Shown here piece by piece: positions 22,472 through 30,364 of a stretch of DNA of 30,823 bases (the stretch's first letter is position 1; the number at the start of each line of letters is the position of its first letter). The DNA comes from an uncultured Eubacteriales bacterium (lineage in GTDB: Bacteria; Bacillota; Clostridia; Peptostreptococcales; Anaerovoracaceae), in NCBI GenBank assembly GCA_900547295.1, contig URGK01000026.1, positions 1 to 30,823 on the forward strand, given 5' to 3'. A model generated the notes under the pieces. It was not told the DNA's origin. It saw only the letters and a program-made list of their open reading frames with translations, and searched no databases. The position numbers and the translations under genes were made by a program.

Positions 22472-24355
22472 ATGAATATGAGCATTTCGTGGATACTTAT
22501 GTGCGGAGCCTTTATATTCTTCATGCAGGCAGGCTTTACCTGCTATGAGGTTGGCTTTATCCGCAGCAAAAATATAATATCGGTGGCAATAGAAAACCTG
22601 CTTACCTTTATGATTGTGACAGTGCTTTACTGCATATTCGGCTTCGGATTTATGTTCGGAGAGTCCTTTCACGGACTGATAGGCACAGGCTTTATTGGTC
22701 TTTCGGGACTTGATGCGGCAGGCGATGCCGCATACAGCTATGCGTTTATGCAGACTATGTTTGCAGCAGCCTCTATAACTATTTTCGGCGGTGCCATGTC
22801 TGAACGAAGCAGACTTTCGGCGCTTCTTGCAGGAGCTGCCGTAAGTGCAGTGGTAATATACCCGGTATTCGGTCACTGGGCATGGGGCAGTATGGTTACG
22901 GGAACTTCCGGCTGGCTTGAGAAGCTGGGTTTTATGGACTTTGCGGGAGCCTCGGTTGTTCATCTTACAGGAGGCTTTATAGCCCTTGCCGGAATAATCA
23001 CAGCCGGCAGGCGAAAGGATACGGGACCTGCCAGGTCAAATATACCTTTTGCAGTTCTGGGAGTATTTATTCTCTGGTTTGGCTGGCTTGGCTTTAACGG
23101 CGGCAGTCTGACAGAGCTTTCGTCAAGAGCGGGACTTATGGTGCTCAATATGACTCTGGGCGCAGCCTGCGGTATGGCGGGGGCGCTGGCATATCATATT
23201 ATTGCAGGCAAAAAAGGCAATTATCTTGTATTCATATTTGACGGAATTCTCGGAGGCCTTGTGGCTGCAACGGCCTGTTCGTACTATTGCAGTCCTGCGG
23301 GAGCTGCGGCGCTTACATTCATAACGGGAGTGTTTGTAGCGGCAGTCCACTATCTGCTGATAAAGCTCGGAATTGATGATGCGGTAGATGCTGTACCTGT
23401 TCATGCGGCGGGCGCCGTTTCGGGGCTTCTGCTTATGCCGCTTTTTATGGAGCAGCATTTTATAGAGGCGGGCAGCAGAATAGAGCAGCTTGGAATACAG
23501 TGTCTTGGCATTTTGGTAAACTTCATATGGGCTTTCGGCATAGCGTATATTATGTTCCGCATTATAGACAGGGCAGGAGACATCAGAGTGTCGCCTGAAG
23601 CCGAAGAAAAGGGCCTTAACATTACGGAATTTGAGGACATATATTCATGGGAAAAATATATGGAGAAATCAGGCTACGAAACACAGATAAACGAAAAAAA
23701 CAGGCTTCTGCGCAAGCAGGCCAGACTGCTTGCCGTAACGGAGGAGCAGGAAAAGGACAAAATACGGCGAGAGCTTCATGACGGAGTGGGACAATCCCTT
23801 GCAGCCCTCAAAGTGACGCTGGGAATTGCCAGAGGCAGACAGCACAATGAAGAAATCATAGACAATGCCATACATATGGCAGATGAAACCATACAGGAAA
23901 TGAGAGCTGTATTAAACAGCCTTAACCCGCCCAGACTCGAGCAGGGGCTGGAAAGTGCTCTCAGGGCTATGGCAGAGGGTATAAACAGAATAGAGGGCGT
24001 TACATGCAGAGTTTTTGCGGCAGGAGATATGCCTGCATTTGAAGATACGGCAGCTCTCAATATCTACAGAGTTGTTCAGGAGGCATGCAGCAATGCCGTA
24101 AAGCACGGTAATGCTTCGGATATAGATATTGATATTAAGTATGAGGGCAGCCGGTGCATATTTGAAATAAAGGATAACGGCAAAGGCTTTCACGTCAGTG
24201 ATAAGCAGTTTGGTATGGGTATACCGTCCATGGGTGACCGTATCAGAATGCTGGGCGGCAGGTTTACTGTATACAGTACAGTTGGAGAGGGAACAAGAGT
24301 AGTTGCGGAGGTGCCTTGCGATGAACGAAAAAATCAGGATTTTTCTTGCCGATGA
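22472..24355 (+). CDS. Ammonium transporter-histidine kinase fusion (candidate ammonium sensor)
   Basis: This encodes 627 residues with GGAGA 6 bp before the ATG. Residues ~1-375 are a complete Amt/Rh channel domain of about 11 helices. Pore features remain: twin histidines H164 (GASVVHLTGG) and H311 (AVPVHAAGA), the aspartate in DFAGASVVH, and a FGWLGFNGGS segment equivalent to the W-F-G-F gate of AmtB. The conserved C-terminal tail (IRVSPEAEEKGLNITEFED) leads into a helical linker, then a NarL-class kinase. The H-box is RRELHDGVGQ with phospho-acceptor H436. The ATPase domain shows EACSNAVKHGN, DNGKGF and GMGIPSMGDR. The likely role is a membrane sensor of ammonium that signals to the overlapping regulator gene. 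Transport ability is plausible but untested. Confidence 0.93.
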   Translation: MNMSISWILMCGAFIFFMQAGFTCYEVGFIRSKNIISVAIENLLTFMIVTVLYCIFGFGFMFGESFHGLIGTGFIGLSGLDAAGDAAYSYAFMQTMFAAASITIFGGAMSERSRLSALLAGAAVSAVVIYPVFGHWAWGSMVTGTSGWLEKLGFMDFAGASVVHLTGGFIALAGIITAGRRKDTGPARSNIPFAVLGVFILWFGWLGFNGGSLTELSSRAGLMVLNMTLGAACGMAGALAYHIIAGKKGNYLVFIFDGILGGLVAATACSYYCSPAGAAALTFITGVFVAAVHYLLIKLGIDDAVDAVPVHAAGAVSGLLLMPLFMEQHFIEAGSRIEQLGIQCLGILVNFIWAFGIAYIMFRIIDRAGDIRVSPEAEEKGLNITEFEDIYSWEKYMEKSGYETQINEKNRLLRKQARLLAVTEEQEKDKIRRELHDGVGQSLAALKVTLGIARGRQHNEEIIDNAIHMADETIQEMRAVLNSLNPPRLEQGLESALRAMAEGINRIEGVTCRVFAAGDMPAFEDTAALNIYRVVQEACSNAVKHGNASDIDIDIKYEGSRCIFEIKDNGKGFHVSDKQFGMGIPSMGDRIRMLGGRFTVYSTVGEGTRVVAEVPCDERKNQDFSCR

Positions 24356-24965
24356 TCATAAGATGCTCAGAGAGTCGCTGATTATGCTGCTCTCACAGGA
24401 AGAGGACTTTGAAATAACGGGACAGGCGGCAGACGGCATCCAGCTTTGCCGCAGCATATATGATATCAGAGGCGAAACCGATATAGTGCTTATGGATATA
24501 TCAATGCCCCGCAAGGGAGGCTTTGAGGCTGCAAAGGAAATCCTGTCTGAGTTTAAAAATATCAGAGTGATATTTCTGACTATGCACAAAAATGAGGAAA
24601 TGGTTGCAGAGGCGTTCAATACGGGAGCCTCAGGCTATGTGCTCAAGGAGAACGCCTTTGAAGAGCTGGTGCAGGCAATCCGCACCGTTATGAACGGCAA
24701 AATCTACATATCCTCTGTGCTTTCACCGATGCTGCTTTCGGGATTTCTCGAAAACGAAAGACAGAGCAGAGAGCTTTCGGGCAGAGAAAGAGAAATATTA
24801 AAGCTTCTTGCGGAGGGCTACAGCAACAGGGAAATTGCGGATTTTCTTTCTATTTCGGTAAAGACGGTGGAAACCCACAGGGCAAATATTATGCGCAAGC
24901 ATAATTTTAAGAATGTGACGGAGCTGGTGCTTTATGCGGTCAGAAATCATATAATTGAAGTTTAA
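24321..24965 (+). CDS. NarL/LuxR-family response regulator
   Basis: This encodes 214 residues. GGAGGTG lies 7 bp before the ATG at 24321, inside the end of the kinase gene; the overlap is 35 bp. The receiver domain has the acidic pair D11-D12, phospho-acceptor D59 (VLMDISMPRKGG), the switch threonine in FLTMH and the lysine in GYVLKEN. The C-terminal LuxR helix-turn-helix is LSGREREILKLLAEGYSNREIADFLSISVKTVETH. It is the evident partner of the Amt-kinase, since HPK7-type kinases pair with NarL-type regulators. A natural target is the free-standing amt gene downstream, but no binding site is proven. Confidence 0.95.
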   Translation: MNEKIRIFLADDHKMLRESLIMLLSQEEDFEITGQAADGIQLCRSIYDIRGETDIVLMDISMPRKGGFEAAKEILSEFKNIRVIFLTMHKNEEMVAEAFNTGASGYVLKENAFEELVQAIRTVMNGKIYISSVLSPMLLSGFLENERQSRELSGREREILKLLAEGYSNREIADFLSISVKTVETHRANIMRKHNFKNVTELVLYAVRNHIIEV

Positions 24966-24986
24966 GGGATTTTCCCCGTAAGATTA

Positions 24987-25022
24987 AGGGTTTTATTGTA
25001 TTTTCAATAAGGCTCTTTTTTT
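24987..25022 (+). terminator. Terminator between regulator and amt
   Basis: AGGGTTTTATTG (24987-24998) pairs with CAATAAGGCTCT (25005-25016) using a few G-T pairs, then seven T follow. It separates the kinase/regulator transcript from amt. TATACT at 25024-25029, with TTTTCA 17 bp upstream, could be a weak promoter for amt overlapping this terminator. Confidence 0.75.
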
Positions 25023-25053
25023 CTATACTTTAGTTAGAAAGGAAGTGAGAAAT

Positions 25054-26271
25054 ATGATAGATACTGGTAATACTTCTTTTGTAATAATTTGTGCAGCGTT
25101 AGTATGTCTGATGACTCCGGGTCTTGCATTTTTCTACGGCGGACTTGTAGGACGTAAAAACGTTATAACAATAATGATGCAGTCGTTCATATCAATGGGC
25201 GTTGTTACTATCATATGGTTTGTTATAGGTTTCTCACTGGCATTCGGACCTGATATTCACGGTATTATAGGAAGCCTTAAATATGCTTTTCTCGACTGTG
25301 TGGGAATGGAGCCCGATGCCGTATACGGAGATACCGTACCGTTTCTTACATTTTTCAGTTATCAGCAGATGTTTGCGATTATTACTCCCGCCCTTATAAC
25401 CGGGGCGTTTGCAGACAGGGTAAACTTCAAGAGTTACCTGATATTCCTTGTAATATGGAGCCTGCTGGTATATGTACCTCTTGCTCACTGGGTATGGGGC
25501 GGCGGCTTCCTGGCACAGCTTGGCGCTGCTGACTTTGCAGGCGGTATTGTAGTTCACGCAAGCGCGGGACTTGCAGCGCTGGCATCAGTATTTGTAGTAG
25601 GCAAGAGAAAGGACATGAGTGCTTCGGCAGTGGAGCCTCACAACATAACCTATGTAGCGCTTGGCACAGGACTTTTGTGGTTTGGCTGGTTCGGTTTCAA
25701 CGCAGGTGGAGCCATGGGTGCTACGGGACTTGCTTCCACCGCATTTGTAAACACTGATATTACGGCCTCTGTGGCTATGGTTACATGGCTTGTAATCTCG
25801 TGGATAAGAGATAAAAACCCAAGCTTTGTAGGCGCGCTTACAGGAGCGGTTGCAGGACTTGCAACTATAACTCCGGCGGCAGGCTACATCAAACCGTGGG
25901 GAGCGTTTATACTGGGTATTATGGCAGGCGTGATATGCTATTTCGCAGTGCTTCTCAGAAAAAAACTGAACTGGGACGATGCTCTTGATGTATGGGGCGT
26001 TCACGGTGTAGGCGGTATGCTTGGCGCAGTAATGATAGGCGTGCTTGCAGTATCGGAGGTAAACGGCGTCAGCGGACTTGTTGAGGGAAACGTTACGCAG
26101 TTTTTCATTCAGCTGGGAGCGACGGCATTTGCAGGCGCATACGCATTCGTTGTTACCTTTGTAATACTTAAAGTTATAAATAAGTTCACCCCTGTGAGGG
26201 TAAGTGAACAGGAAGAGCTTGAAGGGCTTGACCACGCACTTCATCACGAAGAAGCGTACAGGCTTGAATAG
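25054..26271 (+). CDS. amt: Ammonium transporter Amt
   Basis: This encodes 405 residues. The start at 25054 has AAAGGAAG about 8 bp upstream; a GTG at 25045 overlaps it. It forms an eleven-helix ammonium channel of the plasma membrane. Family motifs are TPGLAFFYGGLVGRKNV, the Phe-gate region SYQQMFAIITPALI, GADFAGGIVVHASAG with the first pore histidine H168, GLLWFGWFGFNAGGAMG, and DVWGVHGVGG with the second pore histidine H317. The cytoplasmic tail (VRVSEQEELEGLDHALHHEEAY) resembles the regulatory tail that contacts PII protein in other Amts. However, no glnK/glnB gene is next to it, which is unusual. Regulation by the upstream sensor pair is the obvious hypothesis. Confidence 0.95.
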   Translation: MIDTGNTSFVIICAALVCLMTPGLAFFYGGLVGRKNVITIMMQSFISMGVVTIIWFVIGFSLAFGPDIHGIIGSLKYAFLDCVGMEPDAVYGDTVPFLTFFSYQQMFAIITPALITGAFADRVNFKSYLIFLVIWSLLVYVPLAHWVWGGGFLAQLGAADFAGGIVVHASAGLAALASVFVVGKRKDMSASAVEPHNITYVALGTGLLWFGWFGFNAGGAMGATGLASTAFVNTDITASVAMVTWLVISWIRDKNPSFVGALTGAVAGLATITPAAGYIKPWGAFILGIMAGVICYFAVLLRKKLNWDDALDVWGVHGVGGMLGAVMIGVLAVSEVNGVSGLVEGNVTQFFIQLGATAFAGAYAFVVTFVILKVINKFTPVRVSEQEELEGLDHALHHEEAYRLE

Positions 26272-26448
26272 ATATGCAATTCACATTTCCTCGTTATACT
26301 ATGACGAGCGCATGATCCTTAGACGGGGCGGGGCTTTGATATTCAGAGCCCCGGTTCTCGCAAACCAACTCCTTAATACATATATTAAAACGACGTTAAA
26401 ACGGAGAAAAGGCAGGAAATCACCTGCTTTTTTCTGTAAATGCTGGCA
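26272..26448 (+). terminator. Hairpins and terminator after amt
   Basis: CGGGGCT (26329-26335) pairs with AGCCCCG (26347-26353), with partial pairing inside but no T-run. Further on, GCAGG-AAATCA-CCTGC, flanked by AAAA and TTTTTT (26407-26434), is a standard terminator. No gene is seen in this stretch. Confidence 0.75.
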
Positions 26449-26477
26449 TTGACACACATACTTTTGAAACCTATAAT
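26449..26477 (+). promoter_or_regulatory. Consensus sigma-A promoter of the GNAT gene
   Basis: TTGACA (26449-26454), a 17-bp spacer and TATAAT (26472-26477) are all perfect consensus, the best promoter in the window. The transcript would have a leader of about 80 bases before the ATG at 26564. Confidence 0.8.
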
Positions 26478-26563
26478 TGATATTGGAAGAATTACTATTG
26501 GACTTAAGGCTCAATGAGCAGTAAATAAAGCATATGAATTGCAGGCAGGAAACGGAGGAAATT

Positions 26564-26980
26564 ATGATAACATACAGCAATCAGATAGATGTAAAGGAAT
26601 ACAACGAAATGAGAGGAGCGGTGGGCTGGAAGATGCTTGACCTGGAGCAGGCGCAGAGAGGACTTGATAATTCAGAGTATGTTATTGCAGCCTATGACGG
26701 AGACAAAGCCATAGGAACAGCAAGGATTATCGGCGATGGCGGATATATGTATCTTATAGCCGATGTAATGGTGCTGCCCGAATATCAGAAATCAGGCATA
26801 GGCAGGCACATGCTTACAGAGATAAACAAATGGTTTGAAGAGCGTGCAAAGGACGGAAGCTGCATTATGATAAACCTTATGGCCACATCGGGAAATGAAG
26901 GCTTTTATGCAAAGTTCGGCTTTACGGCAAGACCTAACGATACAATGGGCGCAGGCATGGTCAAATGGCTTAATTCATAA
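26564..26980 (+). CDS. GNAT family N-acetyltransferase
   Basis: This encodes 138 residues. The start at 26564 has GGAGG 5 bp upstream, and an in-frame ATG at 26534 precedes that site. The domain runs through GTARIIGDGGYMYLIADVMVLPEYQKSGIGRHML, where QKSGIG is the acetyl-CoA loop, and ends with EGFYAKFGFTARPND and MGAGMVKWL. This is the small GNAT subgroup with a C-terminal MxxW ending, common in Firmicutes. The substrate is unknown. It is monocistronic, and its 3' end is 12 bp from the convergent transporter gene. Confidence 0.9.
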   Translation: MITYSNQIDVKEYNEMRGAVGWKMLDLEQAQRGLDNSEYVIAAYDGDKAIGTARIIGDGGYMYLIADVMVLPEYQKSGIGRHMLTEINKWFEERAKDGSCIMINLMATSGNEGFYAKFGFTARPNDTMGAGMVKWLNS

Positions 26981-26992
26981 CACAACAGATTT

Positions 26993-28144
26993 TTACGAGG
27001 AGTCTGCTTTCCCGGCAGGCTTTTCTTTTTTTATTGCCCATCTTGTAACAAACAGACTGATTATTCCCGCTGCGGGGACAGAAAGTATCATGCCGGCAAT
27101 GCCCGCAAAATATCCTCCCGCGGAGACAGCCGCAAGGACAAACAGGGGCTTTAATCCCGTTGATTTTCCCACTACCTTTGGATATATGAAGTTGGAGTCA
27201 AGCTGCTGCACCGCAAACAGTATTATAACGGCGAGTATGCCTTTCATAATATCCCCCGAAACAATACCGGAGATAAATGCGGGTATCATACCCAGCAGCG
27301 GCCCGAAATACGGAATTACATTGAATACGCCTGCAAGCAGACCTATAAATACGGCAAAGTCAATGCCTGCAACAGAAAGCGCGGCGGCCGAAAGCAGAGC
27401 CACCAGCAGGCTGTCGATAAATATGCCTCTCAAAAAACTTGAAATAATACCGTTTATTTCGTGCAGTATGTCTAAAGTTACGGCGCAGGCCCGCTGAGGC
27501 AGAGTTATATGAAGCAGCTTGCGGCACAGGCGTATGAAAAAATTCCTGTCGGCAAGCAGATAGACAGAGGCTATAACTCCGAGAAACGCATCGAGAAAGC
27601 TCCTTGTAAGCGAAGCAGCATCAATATCTGAAAGCATATTTTCCGCTTTTGAATAAAACCTTATCCAGTTGTCATAAATAAAGTTTCCCGGCAGAAAATC
27701 AATCCACAGCTTCAGCTTCTCATCAAGCCGGGCTATCACAGCGTTTATATCCATACTTCTGATGCTGCCGGAAATAAGAAACACAAGACCGAAAACAACA
27801 GCGGACAAAGCGGCGGTAATGAGTATGAATGAAATTGCCGTACCAAGATACCTTTCTCTTTTTCGCAGCTTTTCATCGGTGATAATATCGTCGGAAGAAG
27901 AAAAATGAATATATGAGGAAACCCATTCAACAAGCGGCGCCAGTATATATGCAAGCACAATCCCTATAATTACAGGCGTCAGGGCGTGCAGCAGCGCAGA
28001 CAGAGCGGTAAGAAGCAGGGAGGCGGCTTTCCCTATGTTCTTTACGGCAAAAAACAGAATATACAGGAGCAGAGCATTAAAGGATACAAAAATGGTGAGC
28101 CTTATGAAATTTTCATCTTTTATAATTTCCTTTAGTTTTGACAT
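26993..28144 (-). CDS. AI-2E family transporter (TqsA/PerM-like)
   Basis: This encodes 383 residues with GGGAGG 8 bp before the ATG. About eight membrane helices are visible: two or three near the N-terminus (LTIFVSFNALLLYILFF, LTPVIIGIVLAYILAPL, ISFILITAALSAVVFGLVF), a soluble middle of ~100 residues, and a C-terminal block. That block holds the family signature GVFNVIPYFGPLLGMIP and the late motif DSNFIYPKVVGKSTGLKPLFVLAA. The family is named after a proposed autoinducer-2 exporter, but members also include Na+/H+ antiporters, and the substrate here is unknown. It is divergent from the U32 gene and ends 12 bp from the convergent GNAT gene. Confidence 0.92.
   Translation of the reverse strand: MSKLKEIIKDENFIRLTIFVSFNALLLYILFFAVKNIGKAASLLLTALSALLHALTPVIIGIVLAYILAPLVEWVSSYIHFSSSDDIITDEKLRKRERYLGTAISFILITAALSAVVFGLVFLISGSIRSMDINAVIARLDEKLKLWIDFLPGNFIYDNWIRFYSKAENMLSDIDAASLTRSFLDAFLGVIASVYLLADRNFFIRLCRKLLHITLPQRACAVTLDILHEINGIISSFLRGIFIDSLLVALLSAAALSVAGIDFAVFIGLLAGVFNVIPYFGPLLGMIPAFISGIVSGDIMKGILAVIILFAVQQLDSNFIYPKVVGKSTGLKPLFVLAAVSAGGYFAGIAGMILSVPAAGIISLFVTRWAIKKEKPAGKADSS
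27002..27032 (+). terminator. Terminator of the GNAT gene inside the convergent gene
   Basis: GTCTGC (27002-27007) and GCAGGC (27015-27020) form a 6-bp stem with one G-T pair and a 7-base loop, followed by TTTTCTTTTTTT. It lies within the last codons of the minus-strand transporter gene, where the AAAGAAAAG strand encodes its lysine-rich end. Confidence 0.72.
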
Positions 28145-28214
28145 AACAGCAGCCTCCCTATATAATTGTTAGTATGTACTTACAAAGAAGAAATATTTAC
28201 AAGAGGAGCCCGAA

Positions 28215-30350
28215 ATGAAAACAAAATGTGAGCTTCTTGCCCCGGCAGGAGGTATGAAGCAGCTTATTGCAGCAGTCGAAAACGGCGCAGACGCGGTATA
28301 TATGGGCGGACACAGCTTCAATGCCCGCATAAATGCAGACAACTTTACAGCAGAGGAGATGAAGCAGGGCATAGAATATGCTCACATCAGAAATGTTAAG
28401 GTATATATTACGGTCAATACTCTGTTTAAAGACGAGGAACTTGAAGCGGGGCTTGAATATGCCGGGCAGCTTTATGAAATGGGCGCAGACGCCCTTATAA
28501 TACAGGATCTGGGCTTTGGCAGCATTGTCAGAGCGGATCTGCCGGACTTCCCGCTGCACCTTTCAACGCAGGCAAGCATATATAATGTCAGAGGAATTAA
28601 AAAAGCCGCAGAGCTCGGATATGAGAGAGTGGTGCCGGCAAGAGAGCTGTCACTTGAGGAAATAAGGCAGGCGACAGCAACTGGCACAGACATAGAGATA
28701 TTTGTTCACGGGGCTATGTGCTTCTGCTATTCGGGGCAGTGCCAGATGAGCAGAACAATAGGCGGCAGAAGCGGCAACAGAGGACTTTGCGCCCAGCCAT
28801 GCAGACTTGCTTACAGCCTTGACGGCAGAGAGGGCTATCATCTGAGTCCTAAGGATATGTGCACTGTTGACAGGCTGGGTGAATTTGCAGAGGCAGGAGT
28901 CAGCTCCTTTAAAATAGAGGGCAGAATGAAATCCGCAGAGTATGTTGCGCAGGTAACATCTGTATACAGGAAATATCTCAATATGTACTATGAAACAGGA
29001 GGCATAGCCGTAGATGAGGCTGACCGCAGAGCTCTTGAGCAGATATTTAACAGAGGCGGATTTACACAAGGCTATCTTGATAAAAACCCGGGCAGGGATT
29101 TTCTTTCGGGAGATATTCCTAAACACAGGGGAGTCTATATAGGCAGGGTTCTTGAAAAGAACGGACAGATAGTCAGGATAAAGACAAATGAGGATATATC
29201 AAACGGTGACGGCATTGAAATCCACGATAAAAACATTACCGGAAATATAGTCACATATATTAAAGAAGCAGGCAGAGGCAAGCTTGATATCGGAGATTTT
29301 AAAGGATATGTAAGCAGGGGGGCAGATGTTTACAGAACCAGCAGCAGCGTTCAGCTCAAAGTACTTCGCAAAACCTTTGAAGAGGGACGGTATATTAAAA
29401 AAGCGCCTGTGAGATTTACTTTCACTGCTGAGTACGGCAGCTATCCGAAGCTGGTTGCAGAAGACGGCGATTTTAAGGCTGAAATCACAGGAGATGCCGT
29501 ATGCGAAAAAGCCGTAAACAGACCGCTTGACGAGGAAACGGTCAGAAAACAGCTTGGCAAAACAGGAAACACCCCTTTTGAAGCAGCCGAAATACAGTGT
29601 CGTATTGACGGCGGCATTTCAGTGCCGGTTTCTGCAATTAATGCAATGAGAAGACAGGCTCTCGAAGCACTTGAGGAAATCAAAAGCAGAGGCAGAGCAA
29701 AGCGGGAAATCTCAATGCCGGAGCTTCCTGCGGGTGAAAAAACAGAGATGACCGGCATATATGTAACAGACATAAAAGATATCGAAAGCAGAGAATTTGC
29801 ACGGCTGCTGCAGCAGTATGACGGCAGAATCAGCATATTTCTCCCGCTTATAGGCTATATGAAAAACAGAGAAAACATAGATGAAAAATTTGGTGAGAAA
29901 TATCAGGTAATACCGTACATCAGCAATGTTTCAAAAGGCAGAGAAGATGAATATATAGAAAGCAATATTGACAGCATATGTGATGTAGTTAAGACATCCG
30001 GAATAATGATTGGAAACCTGTGCTGGGTAGAGGAATTTGTATCGAGAGGAATTACAGTATACGGAGGATATGGTCTTAACGTATACAACAGATACACCGA
30101 CAAACTTCTTAAAGACCTTGGAATTACAGCCTCTGCGCTTTCGCTGGAAAGCTTTGAAAAAGGCGAGGGCAGCCTGCCGCTTATGGTCAGCGAGCATATA
30201 ATACCGGGAAAAAGCCTTACGGACAGAAAGGGCGAAACCTACAGAGTCATAAGAAATGATGCAGGAGACAAATCCATCATACTCTCAAAAGGCAGGGCGC
30301 GCATACCGGATAGGCATGACAGTGAATATATAAGCTGCGTGTATATATAA
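28215..30350 (+). CDS. U32 family peptidase-like protein (RlhA/YdcP type)
   Basis: This encodes 711 residues with GAGGAG about 6 bp before the ATG. Residues ~1-330 are the U32 domain: CELLAPAGGMKQLIAAVENGADAVYMGG, LIIQDLGF, HLSTQASIYN, and the signature EIFVHGAMCFCYSGQCQMS. The cysteines in GNRGLCAQPCR are candidates for Fe-S ligands in this family. The C-terminal half fits the DUF3656-containing long form. E. coli relatives act in RNA hydroxylation (RlhA on 23S rRNA, TrhP on tRNA) rather than as proteases. RlhA is the closest in size, so RNA modification is a better guess than proteolysis. An MGMT-like gene follows at 15 bp. Confidence 0.9.
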   Translation: MKTKCELLAPAGGMKQLIAAVENGADAVYMGGHSFNARINADNFTAEEMKQGIEYAHIRNVKVYITVNTLFKDEELEAGLEYAGQLYEMGADALIIQDLGFGSIVRADLPDFPLHLSTQASIYNVRGIKKAAELGYERVVPARELSLEEIRQATATGTDIEIFVHGAMCFCYSGQCQMSRTIGGRSGNRGLCAQPCRLAYSLDGREGYHLSPKDMCTVDRLGEFAEAGVSSFKIEGRMKSAEYVAQVTSVYRKYLNMYYETGGIAVDEADRRALEQIFNRGGFTQGYLDKNPGRDFLSGDIPKHRGVYIGRVLEKNGQIVRIKTNEDISNGDGIEIHDKNITGNIVTYIKEAGRGKLDIGDFKGYVSRGADVYRTSSSVQLKVLRKTFEEGRYIKKAPVRFTFTAEYGSYPKLVAEDGDFKAEITGDAVCEKAVNRPLDEETVRKQLGKTGNTPFEAAEIQCRIDGGISVPVSAINAMRRQALEALEEIKSRGRAKREISMPELPAGEKTEMTGIYVTDIKDIESREFARLLQQYDGRISIFLPLIGYMKNRENIDEKFGEKYQVIPYISNVSKGREDEYIESNIDSICDVVKTSGIMIGNLCWVEEFVSRGITVYGGYGLNVYNRYTDKLLKDLGITASALSLESFEKGEGSLPLMVSEHIIPGKSLTDRKGETYRVIRNDAGDKSIILSKGRARIPDRHDSEYISCVYI

Positions 30351-30364
30351 GGAGGAATGACATT

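Noticed and set aside
21971..22963. Long minus-strand open frame opposite hisK and the Amt-kinase gene
   Set aside because: The translation is rich in H, Y, K, S and C without any family pattern, while the plus strand encodes clear hisK and Amt sequence. It is an antisense shadow of biased codon use.
25585..26247. Minus-strand open frame opposite amt
   Set aside because: It has a low-complexity Cys/Tyr/Lys-rich translation with no start context, and amt on the other strand is certain.
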